From Planctomycetaceae bacterium (GTDB lineage Bacteria; Planctomycetota; Planctomycetia; Planctomycetales; Planctomycetaceae): 64,000 bases of DNA. The notes beneath the pieces were generated by a model. It saw only the letters and a program-made list of their open reading frames with translations, did no database searches and was not told the DNA's origin. The stretch spans positions 186,001 through 250,000 of the forward strand of contig JAWKTX010000002.1 of the NCBI GenBank assembly GCA_041398825.1, given 5' to 3'. Position numbers and translations under genes: made by a program. Shown here one piece after another: positions 27,469 to 36,352 of this stretch (position 1 is its first letter; each line of letters opens with the position of its first letter).

Positions 27469-27559
27469 GCAACGACAAAGATCAACCGGATTTGCCGCGA
27501 CTGATTCTCCAATGTGTGCGCAGTCCATCAACAAACTTCTACTGCATCTTATTGTTAGC
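27469..27559 (-). repeat. attC-like recombination site 3 (91 bp)
   Basis: The minus strand begins with GCTAACAATAAGATGCAG (R'' at 27554-27559) and ends with ATCTTTGTCGTTGC (R' near 27469-27476). Internal arm pairing is weaker than in site 1, so the site is probably decaying. Its length and position, between the RraB-like and DUF1963 remnants and 27 bases before the DUF1963 start, match site 1. Confidence 0.5.
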
Positions 27560-27682
27560 TAATCAAGCACGGCAGCACGTGCCTGTGGAAGCCAAACGCG
27601 GAACCACAGGACTTTGCCCCAAAAGCGACTCCGAAAGCAATGCCCGCCTAGCCTCAGTGTACTGAGCAATTCGTGCTCTCAT

Positions 27683-28031
27683 TCAGACGTGTCTCTACAT
27701 ATATTGCTCTCCCAACCATCGTATTGGAGTTCGAAGATATCTGCAATGCACTCCATCGGAACTGAGCACTGAACACAGCATTCTGCGTTATTGGCATCAT
27801 AATGGACACGACAATCTGGTGGGAGTCGCCATCGCTTTTTGCAACGGCATCGCCATACCGATTGTCGTTTATGAAGCGTGCGATCAGGTTTGCCTTCTTT
27901 GCGTTGGGGGCGATGAGGAGGAATTCCACTTCGCGAGCAGTGGTGGCGATATCGCCCAAGCCTTCGTTGCTGATCAGGAGTTCCCTGTCAGCGCAAGAAG
28001 TCGAAAGGAGTGCGGAAATCAGTTCAGACAT
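27683..28031 (-). pseudogene. RraB-like protein gene with one frameshift (cassette-borne)
   Basis: From the ATG at 28031 (MSELISALLSTSCADREL) the frame reads GDIATTAREVEFLLIAPNAK and IVVSIMMPITQNAVFS. A single frameshift near 27760 then leads to MECIADIFELQYDGWESNIC and a TGA at 27683-27685. The pattern PREV-like start, central strand, and C-terminal ELF/YDGW block is that of the RraB family (regulators of RNase E activity). The intact length would be about 115 residues. The start is 10 bases after a GTTAGC box. Stand-alone RraB-like proteins in gene cassettes have no established role. Confidence 0.65.
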
Positions 28032-28040
28032 GGTGTTTCA

Positions 28041-28071
28041 GCTAACAAGTATTATCCAGCCGCTGGATAAT
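28041..28071 (-). repeat. attC-like or attI-junction site 4 (partial)
   Basis: The minus strand reads a 21-base palindrome (ATTATCCAGC-G-GCTGGATAAT, 28051-28071) followed by ACTTGTTAGC (R'-like GTTAGC at 28041-28046), 10 bases before the RraB-like start. No clear R'' partner is found to the right, so this may be the first cassette junction or a decayed attC. Confidence 0.4.
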
Positions 28072-28075
28072 CACA

Positions 28076-28234
28076 ATGGATAATCTGAAAACGAAACGTG
28101 CGGCTACCGAGCAGATTCTGACTCCCGGAGAAGCTGATGTCAACGACCCTGCGGGCTGGCGTCTTCACACACCCGCGATACACTTTCGGCTGCGTCCAGG
28201 AAAATCCAGCTGCTGGATATTCTACCCGCCATGA
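28076..28234 (+). CDS. Possible 52-residue ORF at the right end of the cassette array
   Basis: An ATG-to-TGA frame begins MDNLKTKRAATEQILTPGEA and ends SCWIFYPP. It lies on the opposite strand to the cassettes, where an integrase would be expected, but nothing in it resembles a tyrosine recombinase. No ribosome-binding site is evident. It may be chance or a remnant. Bases 28235-28383 show nothing. Confidence 0.2.
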   Translation: MDNLKTKRAATEQILTPGEADVNDPAGWRLHTPAIHFRLRPGKSSCWIFYPP

Positions 28235-28383
28235 ATCAGGAGATCGTAGGTACGGGCGCGGGATTAACCGCGACTTCCGGGGCAGGTGCGAGGACTGGCA
28301 TTCAGCATTAGTGCCAGCGAGCTTCAGGCCTTACATGCGATCTGTCGTTTCTTCAGGCGGGAGACTGACCTACTTCGACTGCG

Positions 28384-29370
28384 TCAGAGTTCATTCGGAT
28401 TGAAACGGTAGATCTGCTGAAAGACTGGTTTTTCTTCTTCCGGAAGTCGGCTCTGATACTCACGAAAGGCATCTACATTCCACTGCACCACTCCTTTGTG
28501 GAGGCCACCTTCGAACTGCGACGGTTCCCGGAGATCTGATGTTTCGAACGGCCTGATCTGCCATTACTTAAAAGCCATGACCTGGGATTTTGCCCGTTGC
28601 GAGGAATGGGCGTTTGCAAGGTCGATTGAACATCCGTCCGAAAAATGCAGGACAGATCGCAGAGTCATCGTGGTGCCCATCATGTAGCTGCCTGTCTGTA
28701 GCTGAGTGATTTCGGACCACGCCGCAACACGTCGGTCGGTGGCGAAATGTCCGCCCCGGAACACTCCATTGGGTGCGACATAGCCAGCGGAAATCAAATC
28801 CCAGATAAAGATCATCGCCAGGAGCAGGACAGCGGGCACAAGAACTGTCAGAGACACGCGAATGCAGCCGAGAGAATAAGCTTGCAGGTAGTCATCAATG
28901 GGCAGTTCGGGATCAATACGTCGAATCACGGCCTTCATTGCCGCACCGTTGAGCCAACGGCTGGCAGCATCGCGACTCCCCTGCATCGTCATCTGAATTC
29001 CGGAAATCGCCGTGGGTACTCTCCATAAGGGCCTGGCATTCAAAATCAGAAAGAAGATCAGCGCGCTGAGTATGATGCCGACGAATACTGCAACGACAGC
29101 ACTGACCGGTTCCATATCGATCAGCCATGTGTCGTCAGGAATCAGGCCCAGCCAGATACCGATTCGATCCATGGGAAGCTGAAACAAACCGAAAGTCGTT
29201 CCGATGATGCCAGCGATCAGCAGGAGAAGCTGGCCGATAACAGCACCCGCACAACTCAGCTTTCGCAATCCACGCGTCACCTGAATGTGGTGTGCCACGG
29301 TTGCTGGCATTCCAAAGGAAATGAGATCGGCGACCTGTTGGTCATTCAGAAAGAGTTCGTCGCTTATCAT
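28384..29370 (-). pseudogene. Membrane protein gene interrupted by an in-frame TAA
   Basis: From the ATG at 29370 (MISDELFLNDQQVADLIS) a 268-residue frame with three hydrophobic helices (AVIGQLLLLIAGIIGTTFGL; VVAVFVGIILSALIFFLIL; LTVLVPAVLLLAMIFIWDLI) ends at TAA 28564-28566. The same frame then continues for 59 more codons without a shift (PFETSDLREPSQFEGGLHKG; DAFREYQSRLPEEEKPVFQQ) to TGA 28384-28386. The extension has clear coding character (periodic charge, no stops), so a recent nonsense mutation is the simplest reading; a tight two-gene arrangement is less likely because no start codon is well placed. The family is not recognised. Confidence 0.6.
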
Positions 29371-29620
29371 TGGGCACGTCTGGGTGGCACTGGTGACAGA
29401 AACGGCAACGAGTGCGCCGCTTTCTCTGCCAGCGCCCTTTCTGGTCGAAAACAATGGCGAAGCCAGATAGCCACCACATCATCATTGAAACGTTCGATCT
29501 TCTCAACGCAAGAGACGTTGGCGGGGTGTCATATTCTATGAAGCATGATCGCCGTGCATGGCGGTTGGGTGGCGCAGGCACACGATGGACTATCGTGGGC
29601 GTCGATGACAGATCGGTTGC

Positions 29621-29770
29621 GAACGGGACATCAATTTCCAGTCCGAGCGGCCAGCGCATCGGTAAGCCAACAGACCGACGTACCAGATAACATCGCGCCG
29701 AACTCCATGGCCATTCGTTGACTTGTTGTGTCAAGCCCGCTCGAACGGCACTGCGATCAGATTGCGATAC
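29621..29770 (-). pseudogene. REP-associated (Y1/IS200-like) transposase fragment
   Basis: The minus strand reads AVRAGLTQQVNEWPWSSARC in one frame. N-P-V-R-A-G-L followed by W-P-W-S-S-A is the C-terminal signature of REP-associated tyrosine transposases. The catalytic HUH and Tyr region is absent, and flanking frames are broken. It lies between the interrupted membrane gene and the sulfatase, at the right edge of the accessory region. Confidence 0.6.
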
Positions 29771-30021
29771 CATTCGTTCCCACGGGCCCCAAGCTTTCTG
29801 TTGGGGGCGATGATCAGGCACGCTCCGTTGTGTCCGGTTGCCGCGGAATGGTAGAATCGCATGCTGGCAGGATGCTCCTGTTCGTGTCATTCAGATTGCC
29901 ACATGGGTTGCCGCCCAGGCTGTGTGGCGTTTTCGTCGAACAGACTCAGAAGTCACGCGAAAGCGATGAGTTTGCGGGTGACGATTTATTCGTTGCAGGA
30001 TGCGACGCACGAAGTGAGTCG

Positions 30022-31543
30022 ATGGCCCTTTTACCTCTACACGTCCGAGACATTCAGAATGTTGCTCATCCTGCGAATCTCAGGCAGTCCATCAGCGTCA
30101 TTGCCTTCAGTCTGCTCCTCACCCATCTGAGTCCAGCCACTTGCCTGGCCGATCAATCCAGCCAATCCCGGCCAGGTCCCAACATTGTTGTGATCTATAT
30201 GGACGATATGGGGTACGCCGATATCGGGCCGTTTGGTGCGACCGATTACCAAACGCAATCTTGACCGGATGGCTTCTGAAGGACGGATCTTTACCGACTT
30301 CTATGTCACTCAGGCGGTCTGTTCGGCCTCGAGAGCGGGGTTGCTGACGGGATGTTACAACGTCCGTGTTGGCATTCAGGGAGCGTTGGGGCCTTCGTCA
30401 CCTATCGGGATCAACGCGAACGAGGTCACCCTTGGTGAAATCTGCAAGCAAAAAAACTATGCCACCGCATGTTATGGCAAATGGCACCTGGGACATCATC
30501 ATCAGTTCCTTCCGATGCAGAATGGATTTGATGACTACTTCGGACTTCCCTACAGCAATGACATGTGGCCCTATCATCCGGGCGTCGCACATCTGCCAAT
30601 GGAAGAGCGTCTGAAACGATGGCCGCATCTGCCCTTAATTGACGGTAATACAATTGTGAATGCCCAGGTGACCGGGGAAGACCAGGAGCAACTAACAACA
30701 CAATACACCGAACGTGCCGTGAAGTTTATCGAAGATCACGTCGATCAGCCGTTTCTTGTCTACCTGCCACACAGCATGGTTCATGTACCGCTTTATGTTT
30801 CTGATAAGTTTAAAGGAAAAAGTGGTCGTGGGTTGTTCGGAGATGTCATGATGGAAGTCGACTGGTCTGTCGGACAGATTCTGGACACTCTGCGAACCCA
30901 TCATCTGGAGGACAAGACACTGGTCATCTTCACTTCGGACAATGGACCATGGCTTTCGTACGGTGATCACGCTGGTTCTGCCGGCCCGCTGCGAGAGGGC
31001 AAGGGGACAATGTTTGAAGGCGGATGTCGCGAATCCTGTGTCATGTGGTGGCCCGGCACAATTCCCGCCGGAACAAAATGCTCCGTTCCTGCCATGACGA
31101 TCGATATTCTGCCCACGGTTGCCCACCTGATCGGAGCCGACTTGCCTGCACATCCGATTGATGGCAGGAACATATGGCCCCTGATTGCTGGCGAACCGGA
31201 TGCCGTGTCTCCCCACGAGGCCTACTATTTTTATTGGGGTGGCCAACTACAGGCCGTTCGCAGCGGACGATGGAAGCTGCATTTTCCTCACGACTATCGC
31301 ACATTGAACGGAAGGCCCGGCGGTACCGATGGCAAGCCGGCCAACTACGTTCAGGCGGAGATTGGACTATCGCTTTTCGATCTGGAATCAGATATGTCCG
31401 AAACGACAAACGTCGCCGATCAACATCCCGAAGTCGTCGCTCGACTGACCGTTCTTGCCGATCAGATCCGAGAGCAATTAGGCGACAAGGGAATTCGAGG
31501 CCAGGCGATTCGACCAGCGGGCCGCAAGGTCGAAGTCAATTAA
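30022..31543 (+). pseudogene. Arylsulfatase-type sulfatase with a frameshift near its N-terminus
   Basis: A signal peptide (ISVIAFSLLLTHLSPATC) from the ATG at 30022 leads into NIVVIYMDDMGYADIGPFG, the metal-binding start of sulfatases. At about 30256, after TDYQT, the frame changes; two bases seem lost from a Pro codon. The second frame continues NLDRMASEGRIFTDFYV and carries the formylglycine site CSASRAGLLTG (Cys codon 30320-30322), CYGKWHLG, FTSDNGPW and MTIDILPTVAHLIGADLP. Sulfatases remove sulfate from sulfated glycans in the periplasm and are characteristic of planctomycetes. The break may be a real recent mutation or a sequencing error, because everything else is intact. Full length would be about 507 residues. 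Confidence 0.85.
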
Positions 31544-31633
31544 TCACAAGGCTCTCATCGACAATGGCATTTCGCTCTTGTGCGGGATAGCGGGTGTGGC
31601 GATGGAAAGCTGCGATTAGCAGGATTCCTTCAC

Positions 31634-33100
31634 TCACTCGTAACGTATGCCGACATCCCAGATGTGAGTGATAAATGGCGAAGATGGCTGTGTGGACCAT
31701 GGAAAAGTGAAAACCTCCCGGGGCATGGTCTTCTGGTTCTCAACGGTCCTCAATCGTGAAATGGCTAATTGATGACCAAACCGCGACCAGGCTATAGACA
31801 TTGCATGCCCTGGTAGTCGCGCGGTGACGATTTGTCGGCCTGTGGCCGGCTGCCAGGCCGTAATGCAAACGGCTTGTCCGGATGCATCCGGAGCGATTGT
31901 ATCTGCGAAACTCTGTCCGACAGTCCAGAGTGGTCCGCTGCTGGTGGTTCCAAAAGCCACCGAAGAAATCGAAAGTCCGGGGATCTGTTCTCGAACCGAC
32001 AGCGTCTTCATGATGGAACCGTCCTGGAGATTCCGTATTTGAACGGCTTTCCGGTCGGCGATAGCCATTCGGGCCGGGGCGGGAGAACGCGGGATCGGAC
32101 TGGGTTCAGACATACGATCAAGGCTTATTGCAGACGGAATGGAATTCAGATTCACCTGCCATTCCGTGCTTCCATCGCTTACCCGGCTTCGGACCAGTTT
32201 CGGTTCTGATTCGTCCGAATTCGCCCGCGCGACCTGTGCAACCTGGTAGCCATCATACGTCTGTCGGTGGATTCCGGTGACAGTCCAGGTTGATACTGAA
32301 AGGAGCGATTGACAGTCCAGTGTAAACTGCAGGTGCTCAACCTGGGCAACGTGAGGCTGAATACGCTGATGCAGATAAAACCTTCTCGGCACTGGAAGAT
32401 TCGTATCAGGGGTGTGAGGCCATTCCGACGTGACAATGCCGTAAGGTCTGTCGGGCAGTGGCTCTTCGTCTGCATTCCAGAGTTCAATGCTGCCGTCGAT
32501 CTTGCCAATCGCAAAAAGGCAGCCGCCCGTGGCGGCCACAATTCTTCGAGCACCAGTATCTGAATATTCGAGGCCGCTGGTGTGGTGTCTGCCAGGACCT
32601 GAATTTGGTTGAGCGGCAATGGTGGGATATTTGTCTTCAACGGTCTGCAAGTGTGCGCCCGTTTTTGCGTCCCAGAAACGAATGACCGGAAACTGCCCAA
32701 CGGTTGCGACAACTCTGCCATCCCCCGAGATGGCCGCCTGAAAAATTCGTTCGCCATCCGGGGAAATGCCAGTCGTCTGTTGCACGGTCCCGTCAAGTGG
32801 ATTGATCAGATAAGCCACCTGATCCACCAGGACAACAGTCTTTGTACCGAACGACAGAGAGGCGACTCCAGCATCATCCGCAGCCCCTTCAGTCGCACGT
32901 CCGGACATCGAGATCGATGCCCTGGGCCACGGGGTATCTTCGGGAACGGTTACTACTGGTGGTTCCGGGCGACGCCTTTCTCGCTCAAGGTTGACCAGCT
33001 CCTGGCCGCGAAGGCGGTATTTCGATGCGATGGGGATCAGATTCCATGCAAATCCAATGAGTGAAACGACCAGCCAGATTTTGATGATGCGTGCAGCCAT
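31634..33100 (-). CDS. Membrane-anchored WD40-like repeat protein
   Basis: A 488-residue protein with an N-terminal membrane anchor (IKIWLVVSLIGFAWNLIPI) and a large extracytoplasmic part. Several short beta-propeller-like repeats can be read: AAISGDGRVVATVGQFPVIR followed by FWDAKTGAHLQTV, then CLFAIGKIDGSIELWNADEE, and late RFGHQLAISRL. The start at 33100 has GGAG 8 bases upstream; the frame continues to 33484 into the permease gene. It lies 131 bases after the ABC permease on the same strand and may be the last gene of that operon. Function unknown; it may bind a partner of the transporter. Confidence 0.55.
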   Translation of the reverse strand: MAARIIKIWLVVSLIGFAWNLIPIASKYRLRGQELVNLERERRRPEPPVVTVPEDTPWPRASISMSGRATEGAADDAGVASLSFGTKTVVLVDQVAYLINPLDGTVQQTTGISPDGERIFQAAISGDGRVVATVGQFPVIRFWDAKTGAHLQTVEDKYPTIAAQPNSGPGRHHTSGLEYSDTGARRIVAATGGCLFAIGKIDGSIELWNADEEPLPDRPYGIVTSEWPHTPDTNLPVPRRFYLHQRIQPHVAQVEHLQFTLDCQSLLSVSTWTVTGIHRQTYDGYQVAQVARANSDESEPKLVRSRVSDGSTEWQVNLNSIPSAISLDRMSEPSPIPRSPAPARMAIADRKAVQIRNLQDGSIMKTLSVREQIPGLSISSVAFGTTSSGPLWTVGQSFADTIAPDASGQAVCITAWQPATGRQIVTARLPGHAMSIAWSRFGHQLAISRLRTVENQKTMPREVFTFPWSTQPSSPFITHIWDVGIRYE

Positions 33101-33231
33101 GAGTCTATCTCCGGCAATAAATGTGCGCGATAATGAATGCCAGCCGGGCTGACTCTCATTCACTTTGGAGAGATCGCCCCGAGACAATCCAATGGATCTG
33201 CCCGTTTGCTCGTTTTGGATTGCTGAAACGT

Positions 33232-34635
33232 CTACGGCAAATCCATTCGGCACCAGCGCCGATATGCAGTGACGGTTAGCAGAATGCCTGATATCAGCAG
33301 CACTCCTGATACAACCCAGGTGGTCCGGGCCAAGTCGCCATCGTCCATGCGGTTCGAAGCAATCCAGGAAGTTTGTGACACCAGTGTTGCGGCTAAAATT
33401 CCAATCGCCATGCTCATTCTTGATCCGTAGGAAGAAGCCAGCGCGCTGACGCCAAACACAACGAAATGAGCACCAATGACCCACAGAGAAAACTCAACAA
33501 TGGCTTGCGGATAAATCGCTAATGCGTTGACTGGCCAGATCACAATACTCGTGCCGATTCCGAACAGTGCCCACCAGGCCAATTGTGCGGTGATGGAATT
33601 TGACAGCAGCATCAGCCCATTGTCGCGTACCCAGGTGCGTCGACTGAACGGGCGAAGGCTTTCATAGCCCAGTCGGGGCCATCGTTGCTGAATCAGAAGA
33701 AACTGCCCCCATGTGAGCATCAGAGAAAACATGCAGGGAAGAGAGAGCATCAGACGCACGCTTCTGACATCCAGCGATTCTTTCAGGGCGCGACTTTGCA
33801 GCCAGATGGCCATCAACTGTATTGAACCAACGACCATGAAGAACCAGACGTGATTGGTCGGCCAGTCTGCCGACAATCGCCAGAGCATGATTCGTTCGCG
33901 AAGGGTCGTCGCGGTCCGCAGTGAAAGAGCTTCCAGGGCTTTTGATGCTGGTTGGAGATACCAGTCCCAGGACAGGGTATTATATGGTTGCATCTGAACG
34001 CGCCTCGATCGACGAATCGTAGCGGCTTTCAGGTCCCAGACATCCATGGGCATCACCTTGCCGTAATCCGGATCATCCTCTGTCAGAGAAAACAGGTGAT
34101 GAAAGAGCAGGCAAGCAGCCCCCAGAGCGAGTGACATAAGAAACCACGATGCTTGTGGTGCACCTCCCATCAGGAAGTCTCCGAGGGTCGCTCGCAGAAC
34201 AGGAGAGAATGCCGTGGCTATTCCAAGAGAATACGGAATGGCCAGCCACCATCCCGGACACGCACCTGCTGAATAGCTTACGGTCCAGACCAGCAGGCTC
34301 AGACCACAGGTCGCCAGAGGTGAACTGCCGGATGCACGCGAGAAAGCAAACGCGGTCAGCAGAGGCACTGACCACATTAAGAAAGCCACAATGAGATGCC
34401 ACCGACGATAGTCCGGAACCAATGTGGCTTCCGGCCGGGCTATCTGTTGTTTCAGGTGGATTCCGAGCCAGAATGTCAACATCAGCATGGGGCCGAATGT
34501 GAAGCCGGCAAACGTCAGGGAGTTCTTATCAGCCGTCACAATGCTCAATAGTGTACCTGGCACCATCAGGCAAAGCATCAGCATCAGAAAGCGTCGCGTC
34601 ACATACGTCATCAGCACCTGATAAAGCTTACTCAT
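33232..34635 (-). CDS. ABC transporter permease-like membrane protein
   Basis: A 467-residue protein with about ten hydrophobic helices in two groups separated by a soluble middle (about residues 180-265, DDPDYGKVMPMDVWDLKAA). There is no sequence motif to name a family, but its start overlaps the ABC ATPase stop by 8 bases and the gene pair follows a GntR regulator, the layout of YtrA-type ABC export operons. It is therefore probably the membrane subunit of an ABC-2-like exporter. Substrate unknown. Confidence 0.6.
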   Translation of the reverse strand: MSKLYQVLMTYVTRRFLMLMLCLMVPGTLLSIVTADKNSLTFAGFTFGPMLMLTFWLGIHLKQQIARPEATLVPDYRRWHLIVAFLMWSVPLLTAFAFSRASGSSPLATCGLSLLVWTVSYSAGACPGWWLAIPYSLGIATAFSPVLRATLGDFLMGGAPQASWFLMSLALGAACLLFHHLFSLTEDDPDYGKVMPMDVWDLKAATIRRSRRVQMQPYNTLSWDWYLQPASKALEALSLRTATTLRERIMLWRLSADWPTNHVWFFMVVGSIQLMAIWLQSRALKESLDVRSVRLMLSLPCMFSLMLTWGQFLLIQQRWPRLGYESLRPFSRRTWVRDNGLMLLSNSITAQLAWWALFGIGTSIVIWPVNALAIYPQAIVEFSLWVIGAHFVVFGVSALASSYGSRMSMAIGILAATLVSQTSWIASNRMDDGDLARTTWVVSGVLLISGILLTVTAYRRWCRMDLP

Positions 34636-35596
34636 GATGGAGCTCCAGAAAGATCTCTTCCAGATTCAGGTCTTCAACATCAATCTGAGCTTTCCATTGC
34701 CTGCTGAATCGCGACAGCAAGTCCGGTGTGAATCCGCGCAGACTTAATACTGCTGACTGACCATTCGATTCACAGCTCAACAGGCCCGGAAGCAGCTTCA
34801 GATCATCCGGCAGGGAACCACTGGTGGTAATGCGCAGCCGTTTGACCTCGTCCTTCAGGTTGCTTAACTCATCGTGGTAGATGATGCCGCCGTCTCTGAG
34901 TACCGCGACACGGTCGGCAACGCGTTCCAGATCGGACGTAATGTGGGTCGAAAACAGGATGGTTCTTTCCCCCGACATTGCCACATCCAGCAGCGTGGCC
35001 AGAAACTGTCGGCGAGCGGATGGATCAAGACTCGCGACAGGTTCATCCAGCACAAGTAAGTCCGGCTCGTGCCCCAGGGCCAGCAATATGGAAAGAGACT
35101 GAGTCTGCCCGGTGGAAAGCGTTCCGACCTTCGCTTCCCGGTCAAGCTTCCATTCCGTGAGCAGCTTTTCTGTAAGCGAATTGTTCCATCGCGGGTAGAA
35201 CGCCCGGGTGTAGTCGATGATCTGCCTGATTTTCATCCAGGAATACAGTGTGATTTCCTGCGGCACATATCCAAGGCGCGCTTTTGCGGTGCCCGACAAT
35301 GTGGCAACGTTCTCACCCATTAACCTGATCAGACCAGCCTGCGGACTTTGTAGCCCCAGAGCGCATTTGAGAAGCGTTGTCTTGCCTGATCCATTGCGTC
35401 CCAGCAGCCCCGTGACCGATCCGGGTTTCAGGTCAAAGTTCAGCTGGTCAAGGACCGTTTTGCCGGAGAACCGTTTTGTGACCCCGATCATCTGAATGAC
35501 GGGCGCATGTTCGGGCTCAACTGTCCCTTCTGGCCCCGTTTGTTTTTCTGCGGCTGGGTGTTCTGAAGCTGCATCCAGCGCGAAACGATTAGTCAT
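34628..35596 (-). CDS. ABC transporter ATP-binding protein (YtrB/CcmA-like)
   Basis: A 322-residue ATPase subunit. Walker A is GLLGRNGSGKTTLLK, the signature is LSTGQTQSLSILLALG, Walker B is DLLVLDEPVASLD, and the H-loop is ILFSTHIT. The Q-loop region has YVPQEITLYSWM. A C-terminal extension of about 80 residues ends in DLNLEEIFLELHHE, typical of ABC-2 exporter ATPases. It overlaps the gntR stop by 8 bases and the permease start by 8 bases, so the three genes are translated from one mRNA. Confidence 0.9.
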   Translation of the reverse strand: MTNRFALDAASEHPAAEKQTGPEGTVEPEHAPVIQMIGVTKRFSGKTVLDQLNFDLKPGSVTGLLGRNGSGKTTLLKCALGLQSPQAGLIRLMGENVATLSGTAKARLGYVPQEITLYSWMKIRQIIDYTRAFYPRWNNSLTEKLLTEWKLDREAKVGTLSTGQTQSLSILLALGHEPDLLVLDEPVASLDPSARRQFLATLLDVAMSGERTILFSTHITSDLERVADRVAVLRDGGIIYHDELSNLKDEVKRLRITTSGSLPDDLKLLPGLLSCESNGQSAVLSLRGFTPDLLSRFSRQWKAQIDVEDLNLEEIFLELHHE

Positions 35597-35987
35597 TACC
35601 GGGCTCCCTCAATAACGGGGTCAGGGCCGTCAGAACCTGATCGGCGGTGAGTCCAAGCTGGAACGCCTGAGCGGCGACCTGCTCGAGTAACGGGCGCAGT
35701 TGTTGTTGCCGCTGGCGAACGGTGTCCTGGGGTCTGGCTGGTGCGAGGACTCGCATCCCCTGACCGCGAACGCGTTCGACAACGCCGTCGCGTTCCAGAA
35801 GTGAATACGCTTTGGAAACGGTCATGGGATTGATCTGAAGGGATTCTGCGATCGTGCGAACCGACGGCAGCATCTGACCCGAAACCAGTTTTCCGTTGGC
35901 GATCTGCGTTCTCACCTGATCCATCAGCTGCCGATAAATCGGCACTCCGGAGGAGGGGTGAATCTGGAACAGCAGAACCGGGCTCAT
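35589..35987 (-). CDS. GntR-family transcriptional regulator (YtrA-like)
   Basis: A 132-residue regulator with the winged-helix domain of GntR proteins (YRQLMDQVRTQIANGKLV; LPSVRTIAESLQINPMTVS) at residues about 18-75 and the wing ending in VVERVRGQGMRVL. The C-terminus is short (about 50 residues), as in the YtrA subfamily that controls its own ABC transporter operon. It is the first gene of the operon with the ABC ATPase and permease. A palindrome 36 bases upstream of the start is a candidate operator. Confidence 0.88.
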   Translation of the reverse strand: MSPVLLFQIHPSSGVPIYRQLMDQVRTQIANGKLVSGQMLPSVRTIAESLQINPMTVSKAYSLLERDGVVERVRGQGMRVLAPARPQDTVRQRQQQLRPLLEQVAAQAFQLGLTADQVLTALTPLLREPGND

Positions 35988-36352
35988 CAGAAAAAACTCG
36001 CCTTCCGGGTGATCATTCAGAAACTGATATCAGTGTATGACGACAATAATACACATCAACAGGTTTCTTGAGATTTGTTGCTCGGGATTGGAATGTCTGG
36101 TCTGCAGTGTGTCCGTTCAGGCCGTCAAACATCGGGTAAACCGCGTCGTTTTCGGTTCAGGCAAAAGGTCTGGACACAGATTTCGAATTCCGGCAAACTT
36201 CGCCGACTCCTCCGTTGCTTCGTTCTGAAGCTACGAAAAACCTCTCATTTCTGATGGGGCGTCCGACAACTCATGTCGGTGTCGCTTCGGATCCAGTCTC
36301 GCGCAGTTTCACTGCAAACTCTCTCTACTCTTCGTACGTCAGGATCATTCCA
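35988..36352. promoter_or_regulatory. Divergent control region with a candidate GntR operator (36023-36034)
   Basis: Between gntR (minus) and the dehydratase gene (plus) lies about 365 bases without a gene. A perfect 12-base palindrome ACTGATATCAGT occurs at 36023-36034, 36 bases upstream of the gntR start, where an autoregulatory operator would be expected. The assignment rests only on symmetry and position. The right part should carry the promoter of the dehydratase gene. Confidence 0.4.

Noticed and set aside
28076..28403. Integron integrase at the right end of the cassette array
   Set aside because: Frames here lack the Arg-His-Arg-Tyr boxes of tyrosine recombinases and are too short.
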